Origin: Amycolatopsis sp. CA-128772
Lineage (GTDB): Bacteria; Actinomycetota; Actinomycetes; Mycobacteriales; Pseudonocardiaceae
Assembly: GCF_002904295.1 (NCBI RefSeq)
Contig: NZ_PPHG01000048.1
Location: 38,997 to 102,996, forward strand
DNA: 64,000 nucleotides
Reading direction: 5' to 3'
The notes under the pieces are model-generated. The model made no database searches, was not told where the DNA came from, and worked only from the letters and a program-made list of their open reading frames with translations. The position numbers and the translations under genes were made by a program. Numbering within the stretch: the stretch's first letter is position 1; every line of letters starts with the position of its first letter. Shown one piece after another: positions 28,610 through 36,879 of this stretch.

Positions 28610-29795
28610 CCGGCAGCTTGAGCATGCCCTGAACCGCCGCACCCGGCCGGAACGGGATTTCCTCCGCCGCGGTCGCCAGGCGCAGGTCCGGCAGGCGGTC
28701 GAACAGGTCCTGCAGCGCGACTTCCTGGATGATGCGGGCCAGGTTCTGGCCGAGGCACTGGTGCGCGCCGAAGCCGAACGCGATGTGGTTGCGGGTCGGG
28801 CGGTGCCAGTCCAGGACGTCGGGGTCTTCGCGGACGTCCTCGTGGCGGTTGAGCACCGACGTCAGGAAGATGATGCCGTCGTCCTTGCGGATGGTGACCC
28901 CGCCGATCTCGATGTCCTCGGTGGCCACGCGCGTGATGCCGTCGGTGATAGAGGTGTAGCGCAGCAGCTCCTCGCCGGCCGCGCCCCACAGCGACGGGTC
29001 CGCACGCAGCTCCGCGAGCCGCTCCGGGTTGTCCAGCAACGTGAAGATGCCGAGGGAAAGCATGCTGGCCGTGGTTTCGAAGCCGGCGCCGAGGATGACC
29101 ACCGTCAGGTCGACCAGGTCGGCGCGGGACACCTCGCCCTCCGGCGCCTCGACGAGGTCGCCGAACAACCCCTCGTTCAGCTTGTGCCGGTTCTCGCCGG
29201 CCAGTGCGAGCAGGTAGGTCCGGAGTTCCCCCATCGCGATCGCCGGGTTTTCGCCCGACAGCATCCGGGTCGTGCACGCTTCGAAGTGGTCGTGGTCCTC
29301 GTACGGCACGCCCAGCAGGTGGCACATCACCATCGACGGCAGCGGCTGCGCGAAGTCGGTGACCAGGTCCCCGGGCGGCCCCTTCTCGACGAGCGTGTCG
29401 AGCACCCGCCCGGCGATCTCGTGGATGCGGGGGCGCAGGGCGGTGATCCGCCGGTGCGTGAAGCTCGGGATCAGCCGACCGCGCTGCACCTTGTGCACCG
29501 GGTCGTCCACGCCCACCAGCGGCGGGGTGAGCCGGTTGCGGATGCGGCCGACCACCTCGGTCGTCGCCGGAAAAGCCGGGTTCCGGCGGTCGGTGGACAG
29601 GCGGGCGTCGGCCAGCAGCCGGCGCGCCTCGAGGTGGCCGGTGACCCCCCAGACCACCCGGCCGTCGTACAGCTCCAGCTGGGAAACCGGGCCGTGCCCG
29701 GCCGCGGCCCGGTAGCCCGACGGCGGCTGGTACGGGCAGGTCCGGTCCTGGGGGAAGGCGGCGATCTCGGTCACGGGTTCCTCGGTGGCGGTCAT
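28599..29795 (-). CDS. Cytochrome P450 (rif orf0/orf4-like tailoring oxidase)
   Basis: A 398-residue bacterial class I P450. The I-helix reads GAGFETTAS, the ExxR is in EELLRY, and the heme loop is FGFGAHQCLG with the Cys ligand. It resembles the P450 at 59781-61040 more than the others here. The start ATG is 52 bases from a RifZ-type box (29874-29891) with a -10 hexamer at 29847-29852. Rif-type clusters carry five P450 genes for hydroxylation and ansa-chain remodelling; which step this one takes cannot be told from sequence alone. The stop overlaps rifN by 11 bases. Confidence 0.93.
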   Translation of the reverse strand: MTATEEPVTEIAAFPQDRTCPYQPPSGYRAAAGHGPVSQLELYDGRVVWGVTGHLEARRLLADARLSTDRRNPAFPATTEVVGRIRNRLTPPLVGVDDPVHKVQRGRLIPSFTHRRITALRPRIHEIAGRVLDTLVEKGPPGDLVTDFAQPLPSMVMCHLLGVPYEDHDHFEACTTRMLSGENPAIAMGELRTYLLALAGENRHKLNEGLFGDLVEAPEGEVSRADLVDLTVVILGAGFETTASMLSLGIFTLLDNPERLAELRADPSLWGAAGEELLRYTSITDGITRVATEDIEIGGVTIRKDDGIIFLTSVLNRHEDVREDPDVLDWHRPTRNHIAFGFGAHQCLGQNLARIIQEVALQDLFDRLPDLRLATAAEEIPFRPGAAVQGMLKLPVTW

Positions 29796-29846
29796 GGGCC
29801 GTCCCTTCCGGGCGGAAAAGCGCGCGCTGGGTCGTGTTTCGCGCCC

Positions 29847-29891
29847 ACGTTAGGGAAGCGGCGCCGCGCCGAGCATCCTGCAAGCTGGTAG
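29847..29891 (-). promoter_or_regulatory. RifZ-type box and -10 element before the P450 at 28599-29795
   Basis: Read on the minus strand: CTACC-AGCTTGCA-GGATG (29891 to 29874), a perfect consensus, followed by 21 bases and the -10 hexamer TAACGT (29852-29847). It is divergent from the box at 29901. Confidence 0.72.
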
Positions 29892-29900
29892 GCGTGGGCG

Positions 29901-29945
29901 CTATCAGATCGAGGGATGCCCGCGCGATCACGTCTGCCCTAGCGT
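29901..29945 (+). promoter_or_regulatory. RifZ-type box and -10 element before the sugar operon
   Basis: CTATC-AGATCGAG-GGATG at 29901-29918, 21 bases, then the -10 hexamer TAGCGT at 29940-29945. The start codon used for the next gene (29953) falls where transcription should begin, so a leaderless message is likely. Confidence 0.72.
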
Positions 29946-29952
29946 GCCGGAG

Positions 29953-32900
29953 GTGACTGCTGACACTTACCTGAGGCACCCCCACGTTGCCGGTGACGTG
30001 CTGACCTTCGTGGCCGAGGATCGGGTGTGGCTGACGTCGGTGGCGGAGGCCCTCGCGGGGACCGCGACGGCGCGGTGCGTGGTCGAGGACGCCGGTCCGG
30101 GTGGCGCGCGCGTGTCGCTGCCGCGGCTGAACCCCTCGGCGACGCGGCTCGCGTGGACGTCGGTGACGGGTGGCAACACGGTGGCGTTGCGCGGCGGCTC
30201 GCGCGAGGTCTGGTACACCGAGCTCGACGGCGGGCGTCCGCAGCAGTTGACGCACTGGGCCGACCGCAACACCGCCACCTGCGGCTGGCTGTCCGACACC
30301 GAGGTGCTGGCCCGGTCCGGCTACGGCCGCGCGGCCGACCGCCGCGCCTGGATGTTCGCCGTGCCGGTGGCGGGGCCGCCGCGCGAGGTGCCGTGCGGGC
30401 CCGCCGCGGAGCTCGCGGTGCGCGCCGACGGCGCCCAGCTGGTCGGCACGATGACGGTGTTCGAGCCCGTCTACTGGAAGCGCTACCGCGGCGGTTGCGC
30501 CGGGAAGCTGTGGTTCTCGCCGGACGGCAAGACCTTCGAGCCGGTGCTGCGGTCCCTCGGCGGCAACGTGACCAACCCGGTCTGGGCCGGCTCGCGGATG
30601 GCGTTCCTGTCCGACCACGAGGGCGTCGGCGCGCTCTACTCCGCCGAGGTCGACGGCTCGGACCTGCGGCGGCACGGCGAACTCGGCGAGTTCTACGCGC
30701 GCAACGCGACTTCGGACGGCAGTCACGTCGTCTACGAGCAGTCCGGCCGCCTCTTCCTGCTGGCGCCGGGCGAGGCAAACCCCGTCGAGCTGCAGATCCG
30801 GCTGGCGGACGCGGGCCGCGGCCGGCTCCCGCGCACCTGGTCCGGGGCGCAGGCGACGGGCGGCTTCGCGCTCGACCCGGCGGGCCGGCACCTGGTCGCC
30901 GAGGTGCGCGGCACCCTGCACCTGCTGCCGGCCGGGGGCGGCGAGCCCCGGCCGGTGCTCGACGTCCCGGGCGCGCGGGCGCGGCTGCCCGTCGTCACCG
31001 CGGACGCCGCGACCGTCGTCTGCGTCAGCGACCAGGGCGGCGAAGAGGGCATCGACGTCCTCGCCCAGGACGGTTCCCCGGCCCGGCGGCTGGCCCACGG
31101 GCAGCTGGGCCGGGTCCGCGAACTCGCCGTCGCGCCCGACGGGCGGACCGCCGCCGTCGTCACCGATGTGCGGGTGCTGACCGTGGACCTGGCCACCGGC
31201 GCGCTCACCGAGCTGGCCCGCACCGACCACGACCACGGCCCCGGCGCCGGCCTCGCCTTCTCGCCCGGTTCCGACCTGCTCGCCTGGGCGCAGCCGGCGG
31301 CGTCCCGTGGCGGTGGGCGCACCCGGATCCGGCTCGCCCGGCTGGCGGACGGCCGGATCGCCGACGTCACCCGCGGCCGGTTCCAGGACGGCTCTCCGGT
31401 CTTCACCCGGGACGGCCGCTACCTCGCTTTCCTGTCCGCCGGCACGCTCGACCCGACCGGCCCGAACCTCAACGGGCAGCTGCAGCAGTCCGGGTTCGTC
31501 CCGGGCGTGCGGCCGCACCTGGTGCCGCTCGACGGGCGGGCGCCGTCGCCGTTCGACGCGAGCCACGGCGGCTGGCCGGAGGACGTACCGGCCGCGAGCA
31601 ACCCCGTCGCGGTGGACCTCGACGGCCTGCCCGAGCGGGTGGTGCCCTTCCCGGTCGAGGCGGGCACGTACGAATCCCTGGTCGCGATCGACGGCGGCGT
31701 GGCCTGGCTGGACCGGCCCACCCACGGCGTGCTCGGGGAAGCGACCCGGCACGCACCCGGCCCGCCCCCGCAGCCGCGGCTGGTGGGCTACCGGCTCGCG
31801 GACGCGAGCCGCCCGACGCTGCTCGACAAGGCCGCCGGCGGGTACTCGGTCACCGCGGACGGCGGCCGGCTGGCGTACCGGGCCGGTGGCACCGTGCACG
31901 TGAAGCCGCTCGGCGGCGGCGACGAACTCGTCGTCGACCTCGACGCGATCCGGGTGGAGACCGACCCGGCCGCCGAGTGGGGCCAGATGTTCGACGAGTC
32001 CTGGCGGCTGATGCGGGACCGGTACTGGCGCGCCGACGTCGACGGCGTCGACTGGCCATCGATCGGGGCCCGGTACCGGAAGCTGCTGGACCGGATCGGC
32101 TGCAGCCACGACCTGTTCGACGTCATCATGGAGATGCACGGCGAGCTGAGCGTCTCGCACGTCGGCGTGTTCTTCATCGGCGGCCAGGGCCGGCCCGCGC
32201 CGCCGCCCGGCTACCTCGGCGCGGACCTCGCGCCGACGGCCGGCGACGGCTGGCGGATCGAGCGGCTGCTCACCGGGGACACCTCCTCGATCATGCACCG
32301 CACCCCGCTGACCGGACCCGGCATGACGGCCCGGCCCGGCGACGTCATCACCGCCGTCGACGGCGTGCCCGTGGACCCGGCGTACGGGCCGATGCCGCAG
32401 CTGGCCGGGAAAGCCGGCAAGCAGGTCAAGCTGACCGTGCGCCGCGACGACGCCGAGTTCCGCCTGGTCGTCGTGCCGACCCCCCACGAGGGCCGGCTGC
32501 GCCACCACGACCTGACCGTCCGCCGCCGCGCCCGGGTGGCCGAGCGGACCGGCGGGCGCGCCGGCTACCTGCGGATCATCGACATGGTGGCGGCCGGGTG
32601 GGCGGACCTCAACCGCGACCTGGGCGTCGAGCTCGACCGGACCGGCCTGATCCTGGACCTGCGGGGCAACCACGGCGGTGACCTCCACCCGCTGCTCGAC
32701 CTGCTCACCCGGCGGGTCACCGGCTGGCACCACCCGCGGTTCGCCCAGCCCTACACCTGGCCGTACGACACGGTCCGCGGCCCGGTCGTGGTGCTCGTCG
32801 ACGAGTTCACCACCTGCGGCCCGGAAAACCTCGTCGTTTCGCTGCAGCTGCTGGGCGCCGCGACACTCGTGGGCACCCGGACGCACGGCTCGATGACCGG

Positions 32901-33186
32901 CTCGATCCCGCCCGATCAGGCCCTCCTGGACGGCTCGCGGGTCTCTCAGCCGACGGTGTCGAAGTGGTGGGACGGGCCCGGCTGGCTGGACGGCCACGGC
33001 GTGACACCCGACGTCGAAGTGGAGATCACGCCGCAGGACTGGGCCGCGGACCGCGATCCGCAGCTCGACACGGCGATCGACCTCGTCCTCGAATCCCTGC
33101 AGCGCGACGGCTACCCGGTACCGCCGGCCGCCGGCCCGCCCACCGGCGGCCGCCTGCCGCGGGCCGCCGGGACGAAGGAGCCCTGA
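29953..33186 (+). CDS. Tricorn-like peptidase homologue with altered active site (S41 family)
   Basis: A protein of about 1077 residues with the architecture of tricorn core proteins: N-terminal seven/six-bladed beta-propeller repeats (about 1-640), a helical region, a PDZ-like domain (about 760-840) and a C-terminal S41 protease fold. The Ser-His pair is kept (SVSHVG, His736). At the nucleophile position, where tricorn has Ser in GSDGD, this protein has TTCGPE with Cys955, and the later catalytic Glu appears as Asp in WLDGHGV. There is no signal peptide, so it should be cytosolic. I chose the GTG at 29953 because the -10 element covers the alternative at 29944. It heads an operon with deoxysugar genes, an odd setting; its role (turnover, tailoring, self-protection) is unknown. 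Confidence 0.85.
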   Translation: MTADTYLRHPHVAGDVLTFVAEDRVWLTSVAEALAGTATARCVVEDAGPGGARVSLPRLNPSATRLAWTSVTGGNTVALRGGSREVWYTELDGGRPQQLTHWADRNTATCGWLSDTEVLARSGYGRAADRRAWMFAVPVAGPPREVPCGPAAELAVRADGAQLVGTMTVFEPVYWKRYRGGCAGKLWFSPDGKTFEPVLRSLGGNVTNPVWAGSRMAFLSDHEGVGALYSAEVDGSDLRRHGELGEFYARNATSDGSHVVYEQSGRLFLLAPGEANPVELQIRLADAGRGRLPRTWSGAQATGGFALDPAGRHLVAEVRGTLHLLPAGGGEPRPVLDVPGARARLPVVTADAATVVCVSDQGGEEGIDVLAQDGSPARRLAHGQLGRVRELAVAPDGRTAAVVTDVRVLTVDLATGALTELARTDHDHGPGAGLAFSPGSDLLAWAQPAASRGGGRTRIRLARLADGRIADVTRGRFQDGSPVFTRDGRYLAFLSAGTLDPTGPNLNGQLQQSGFVPGVRPHLVPLDGRAPSPFDASHGGWPEDVPAASNPVAVDLDGLPERVVPFPVEAGTYESLVAIDGGVAWLDRPTHGVLGEATRHAPGPPPQPRLVGYRLADASRPTLLDKAAGGYSVTADGGRLAYRAGGTVHVKPLGGGDELVVDLDAIRVETDPAAEWGQMFDESWRLMRDRYWRADVDGVDWPSIGARYRKLLDRIGCSHDLFDVIMEMHGELSVSHVGVFFIGGQGRPAPPPGYLGADLAPTAGDGWRIERLLTGDTSSIMHRTPLTGPGMTARPGDVITAVDGVPVDPAYGPMPQLAGKAGKQVKLTVRRDDAEFRLVVVPTPHEGRLRHHDLTVRRRARVAERTGGRAGYLRIIDMVAAGWADLNRDLGVELDRTGLILDLRGNHGGDLHPLLDLLTRRVTGWHHPRFAQPYTWPYDTVRGPVVVLVDEFTTCGPENLVVSLQLLGAATLVGTRTHGSMTGSIPPDQALLDGSRVSQPTVSKWWDGPGWLDGHGVTPDVEVEITPQDWAADRDPQLDTAIDLVLESLQRDGYPVPPAAGPPTGGRLPRAAGTKEP

Positions 33187-33944
33187 TGGAGGTCGTCGGA
33201 AGCGGCTTCCTCGCCCGCAGCTTCGCGGCGCTCGCGGACTCCCACCCGGGGGTCGTCGTCGCCGCGTTCGGCGTGTCGGTCGCGGCCGGGATCCCCGAAG
33301 CGGATTTCGCCAGGGAAGCCACCCGGCTGTACGAGCTGATCGACCGCTGCGAGCGGCGGCAGGAGCGGCTCGTGTTCTTCTCCACCGCTTCGGCGGCGAT
33401 GTACGCGGTGCCCGGGGAACCGGGCCGGGAAGACGGGCCGGTGTTCCCCTCGACCGCCTACGGCCGGCACAACCTGGCGCTGGAAGCGGTGCTCGCCGCC
33501 TCCCGCGCCGACTACCTCGCCCTCCGGCTGGCGCACGTCGTCGGCCCGGCCCAGCACGCCCGGATGCTGGTGCCCAGCCTCGTGCGGCAGCTCGAGTCGG
33601 GGGCGGTCCGGCTCTACCGCGGCGCGCGGCGCGACCTCATCGACGTCGACGACTTGGTCGACGTCGTGGACCGGCTGCTCGCCACCGGGGCCGTCCGCAC
33701 GGTCGTCAACGTCGCCACCGGGACGGCCGCGCCGATCGAGCGGATCGTGGACCACCTCGAAGCCGACCTCGGGCTGCGGGCGGAACGCGAATACGTCAGC
33801 GAGGTGGCGAGCCAGCCGGTGTCCGTGGACCGGCTGCGCCGGCTCGTGCCGGAAGCCGCCCGGCTCGGCGGCGAGGACTACGTCCGGCGCGTGCTGGCCA
33901 AGTACGGCCGGGAGTACGCCGGCACGCCGGCCGCGACCGGCTGA
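33186..33944 (+). CDS. NAD(P)-dependent sugar epimerase/ketoreductase (probable NDP-hexose 4-ketoreductase)
   Basis: A 252-residue short-chain (extended-type) reductase. The Rossmann motif is VGSGFLARSF at the very N-terminus, with Ser/Tyr in STAYGRHN; the Lys of the usual YxxxK is Asn here. Length and position suit the small NDP-4-keto-6-deoxyhexose 4-ketoreductases of the UrdR/EryBIV kind, which set the C-4 hydroxyl last. Its ATG overlaps the stop of the tricorn-like gene (ATGA), and the aldo-keto reductase gene follows after 32 bases. A 2-deoxysugar such as digitoxose would need this step. Function is inferred from family and neighbours. Confidence 0.75.
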   Translation: MEVVGSGFLARSFAALADSHPGVVVAAFGVSVAAGIPEADFAREATRLYELIDRCERRQERLVFFSTASAAMYAVPGEPGREDGPVFPSTAYGRHNLALEAVLAASRADYLALRLAHVVGPAQHARMLVPSLVRQLESGAVRLYRGARRDLIDVDDLVDVVDRLLATGAVRTVVNVATGTAAPIERIVDHLEADLGLRAEREYVSEVASQPVSVDRLRRLVPEAARLGGEDYVRRVLAKYGREYAGTPAATG

Positions 33945-33976
33945 GCACCCACCCCCGACCCCCAGGGACGTTCCCC

Positions 33977-35041
33977 ATGACATTCGTCGTCGAAGCCCAG
34001 CGACAGCCCGGTGAAATCCTCCTGGACCGGCTCGGCACGCCGGGCGAACCCGACCGGTTCTACACGCAGCTCGGCCGGACCGGCCTGCGGGTCAGCCGGC
34101 TCGCACTGGGAACGGTGAACTTCGGCGGCCGGGTCGAGGAGCTGGAATCGCACCGGCTGCTGGACCACGCGTTCGCCCGGGGCATCAACTTCGTGGACAC
34201 CGCGAACATGTACGGCTGGCGTGTCTACAAAGGATACACCGAGGAGGTCATCGGCCGGTGGCTGGCGGCGAGCCCGTCCCGGCGCGACGACGTCGTGCTG
34301 GCCACCAAGGTCGGCAACGAAATGGGCCCCGGCCCCAACGAACGCGGCCTGTCCGCCCGGCACATCGTGGCCGCCTGCGAGGCGTCGCTGCGGCGGCTGG
34401 GCACGGACTGGATCGACCTGTACCAGATGCACCTGGCCGACGCCACGAGCAGCTGGGACGAGGTTTGGCAGGCGATGGAGCAGCTCGTCGGCCAAGGCAA
34501 GGTCCGGTACGTGGGCTCGTCCAACTTCGCGGGCTGGAACCTCGCGGCGGCCCAGGAAACGGCCCGCAGCCGGCAGTTCCTCGGCGTGGTGGCCGAGCAG
34601 TGCGGCTACAACCTGGTGACCCGGTTCCCGGAACTGGAGGTGCTGCCCGCGGCGCAGGCGTACGGCATCGCGGTGTACGCCTGGTCCCCGCTGCACGGCG
34701 GGCTGCTCAGCGGCGTCCTCCGGAAACTGGCCGACGGCACCGCGGTGAAGTCCGCGCAGGGCCGCGCGGTCCCCGCACTGGACGAGTGGCGCGACACCAT
34801 CGCCGAGTACGAGCGGTTCTGCCGCGAGATCGGCCGCGAGCCGTCCGAGGTGGGGGTGTCGTGGGTGCTGTCCCGCCCCGGGGTGACCGGCGTGGTCATC
34901 GGCCCCCGCACGGAAGACCACATCGACGGCGCGATCGACGCACTGGGCGCACCCCTGTCCGAGCCGGAGACCGCCCGCCTCGACGCCCTGTTCCCCCCGG
35001 CCGGCAAGGGCGGACCCGCGCCGCAAGCCTGGATGTCCTGA
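33977..35041 (+). CDS. Aldo-keto reductase, probable NDP-hexose 2,3-enoyl/3-ketoreductase
   Basis: A 354-residue AKR-family enzyme with the catalytic Asp and Tyr in FVDTANMYGW, Lys in VLATKVGNE and His in YQMHLAD, plus the cofactor-binding GPRTEDHI near the C-terminus. Members next to NDP-hexose 2,3-dehydratases (EryBII/TylCII group) reduce the unstable product of the dehydratase and so complete 2-deoxygenation. The dehydratase partner is at 38076-39500 on the other strand. ATG after GGGACGTTCCCC; no strong ribosome site is visible. Co-transcribed with genes on both sides. Confidence 0.8.
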   Translation: MTFVVEAQRQPGEILLDRLGTPGEPDRFYTQLGRTGLRVSRLALGTVNFGGRVEELESHRLLDHAFARGINFVDTANMYGWRVYKGYTEEVIGRWLAASPSRRDDVVLATKVGNEMGPGPNERGLSARHIVAACEASLRRLGTDWIDLYQMHLADATSSWDEVWQAMEQLVGQGKVRYVGSSNFAGWNLAAAQETARSRQFLGVVAEQCGYNLVTRFPELEVLPAAQAYGIAVYAWSPLHGGLLSGVLRKLADGTAVKSAQGRAVPALDEWRDTIAEYERFCREIGREPSEVGVSWVLSRPGVTGVVIGPRTEDHIDGAIDALGAPLSEPETARLDALFPPAGKGGPAPQAWMS

Positions 35042-35059
35042 CGCTCGAGAGGAAAGACG

Positions 35060-35827
35060 ATGTCCGAACACAAGAACCCGCGGATCCTGCCGCACGAGTC
35101 CCCGGTGGAGAAGGAGGTCCGCGAGCGCCTCACGAAGCTGCTGACCGAGACGCCGATGCCGCCGGTGTACCTGATCGACAACCTCCCGGTGTACCTGCGC
35201 CGCCACCAGCTCGCCGACCTGCTGACGATGGACGCGCTCTACCGCGAGCTCGTCGACCTCCCCGGCGTGATCATGGAGTTCGGTGTCCTGCACGGCCGGC
35301 ACCTGGCGACCCTGGCGGCGTTGCGCGGCATCCACGAGCCGTACAACTCCTTCCGCCGGATCATCGGTTTCGACACGTTCACGGGATTCCCGGACCTGTC
35401 CGAAGTGGACGAAGTCAGCCCGAGCGCGGCGGTGGGTCGCTTCGCCGTCCCCGAGGACGAGGTGGACCACCTGCGCGAGGTGCTCGCCGCGCACGAAGCA
35501 GGCGACCCGGTTTCGCACGTCCAGCGCACGTTCGTGGTCCAGGGCGACGTCCGCGAGACGGTACCGCGGTACCTGGAGGAGAACCCCGAAACGGTGATCG
35601 GGATGGCGTTCTTCGACCTGGACCTCTACGAGCCGACGCGCGACGTGTTCGAAGCGATCCGGCCGCACCTGACCCGAGGCAGCATCCTGGCGTTCGACGA
35701 GCTCGGCCACCCGCGGTGGCCTGGAGTGACGAAGGCGCTGCGCGAGACGCTGGGATTGGAGAACCTGAAGCTGCGGCAGCTGCCGCACCGCGAGCAGCCG
35801 GTGATCTACGCCAAGTGGGGCGAGTAG
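35060..35827 (+). CDS. TylF/MycF-type sugar O-methyltransferase
   Basis: A 255-residue SAM- and metal-dependent methyltransferase of the TylF family, which methylates hydroxyls of macrolide-bound or NDP-bound deoxysugars. Seen: the N-terminal lid NLPVYLRRHQLADLL, SAM motif MEFGVLHGRHL, GFDTFTGFPDL, and the metal-binding acidic residues in FFDLDLYEPT and LAFDELGHP. Start ATG follows GAGAGGAAAG. The usual rifamycin C-27 O-methyltransferase (Rif14) is not found in this window; this is the only methyltransferase, and it is of the sugar type. It ends the operon, followed by the hairpin at 35837. Confidence 0.88.
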   Translation: MSEHKNPRILPHESPVEKEVRERLTKLLTETPMPPVYLIDNLPVYLRRHQLADLLTMDALYRELVDLPGVIMEFGVLHGRHLATLAALRGIHEPYNSFRRIIGFDTFTGFPDLSEVDEVSPSAAVGRFAVPEDEVDHLREVLAAHEAGDPVSHVQRTFVVQGDVRETVPRYLEENPETVIGMAFFDLDLYEPTRDVFEAIRPHLTRGSILAFDELGHPRWPGVTKALRETLGLENLKLRQLPHREQPVIYAKWGE

Positions 35828-35836
35828 CCACCGAAA

Positions 35837-35882
35837 CGCCGAAAGGGCGCGCCGCGAGCAATCGCGGCGCGCCCTTTCGGCG
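35837..35882. terminator. Bidirectional hairpin terminator between convergent operons
   Basis: A perfect 20-base inverted repeat (35837-35856 with 35863-35882) around a six-base AGCAAT loop. It sits 10 bases after the methyltransferase stop and 6 bases before the end of the convergent SurE-like gene, so it can serve both strands. Confidence 0.85.
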
Positions 35883-35888
35883 TGGGAC

Positions 35889-36863
35889 TCAGCGGCTCAA
35901 CGTCCCCCGGTAAGTCCGGTTCACATCCACCGCCGACACGCTCACGTACCCGTCCAGCAGCGCCTTCGTGTCACTGCCCGGCTCGAGGACCGGCGGCGGC
36001 GTCACCGCGTTGTACCCGATCTGGTACGTCCCGTCGCCGTTGGGCGTGTACGCGATCCGGCCCTGGACCACCTGGCCCACCGACGTCCAGCGCACCGGCG
36101 ACGGTCCCGCGCCCGGCTGGACGTCCGGCTGGTTGACGTTCACCAAAGCCATGTCCTTCACGAACGTCCACGTCCGGGGCGAAGCCAGCAGCCGGACCAC
36201 GACGTCGGCCGCGGCCGCGTACGTGTCGTTCGACGGCGGGGGCGAGACCTGCGTGCCCGCGCTGACCGCCACCGCGGGCACACCGCGCTCGACCGCGACC
36301 GTCGCCGCGCCGATCGTGCCGGAGCCGTTGACCGCGATGTCCGTGTTCGGGCCGGAGTTGATGCCCGAGACGACCAGGTCCGGGCCGCTCGTCCAGCCGA
36401 GGCGCTGCGGGAGCACGCCGGTCAGCGCGATGTCGACCGAATCCGCCGGCGTGACCGACGGGCTGTCCGCCACGCACGGGGCCGTGCCCTGGCAGACGCC
36501 CAGCACCAGGCCGTGGCCGGGCGCGCTCGCGCAGTCGGCCGCGAACTCGGCCGGCACGGCCAGTGGCGGGGCCACGGCGACGAAGGGCGCCCCCGACACC
36601 GCCCGGCTCTTGCCGCTCTGCTGCGCCCACGGCCCGACGACCGCCACGTTCGCGCCGGCGCGGCACAGGGCCTGCCGGAGCACGTAGAGCCCGCGGCCGT
36701 CGGATCCGTTGGCCTTCGCGGCCTGCACGCCGTCGTCGTTGACCAGCACGATCTTCTTGCCGGCCAGCGACACCCCGTCTTCCCGCGCGCTGGCCTGTGC
36801 GGGTACCGCCACCGCCGTGATTACCGCCGCGGCGGCCGCGACCCGCAGAACTTTGGACAGCAT
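35889..36863 (-). CDS. Secreted SurE-like 5'/3'-nucleotidase (acid phosphatase)
   Basis: A 324-residue SurE-family protein with a Sec signal peptide (MLSKVLRVAAAAAVITAVAVPAQA). The mature part has VLVNDDG, the metal site SGK/GWAQQSG and SGINSGPNTD, all family hallmarks. SurE enzymes hydrolyse phosphate monoesters with a divalent metal. Export makes it different from the cytosolic stationary-phase SurE. It is the last gene of a minus-strand operon, 16 bases behind the glycosyltransferase, which suggests a task linked to the glycosylated product, for instance removing a protecting phosphate outside the cell; no phosphotransferase that would add one is visible here, so this is speculative. Confidence 0.85.
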   Translation of the reverse strand: MLSKVLRVAAAAAVITAVAVPAQASAREDGVSLAGKKIVLVNDDGVQAAKANGSDGRGLYVLRQALCRAGANVAVVGPWAQQSGKSRAVSGAPFVAVAPPLAVPAEFAADCASAPGHGLVLGVCQGTAPCVADSPSVTPADSVDIALTGVLPQRLGWTSGPDLVVSGINSGPNTDIAVNGSGTIGAATVAVERGVPAVAVSAGTQVSPPPSNDTYAAAADVVVRLLASPRTWTFVKDMALVNVNQPDVQPGAGPSPVRWTSVGQVVQGRIAYTPNGDGTYQIGYNAVTPPPVLEPGSDTKALLDGYVSVSAVDVNRTYRGTLSR

Positions 36864-36879
36864 CGTCCTCCTCTTCCGA

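Noticed and set aside
28516..32997. A 1493-codon minus-strand frame spanning the P450 and the tricorn-like gene
   Set aside because: It joins antisense of the tricorn-like gene with an out-of-frame reading of the P450; the real genes explain the region.
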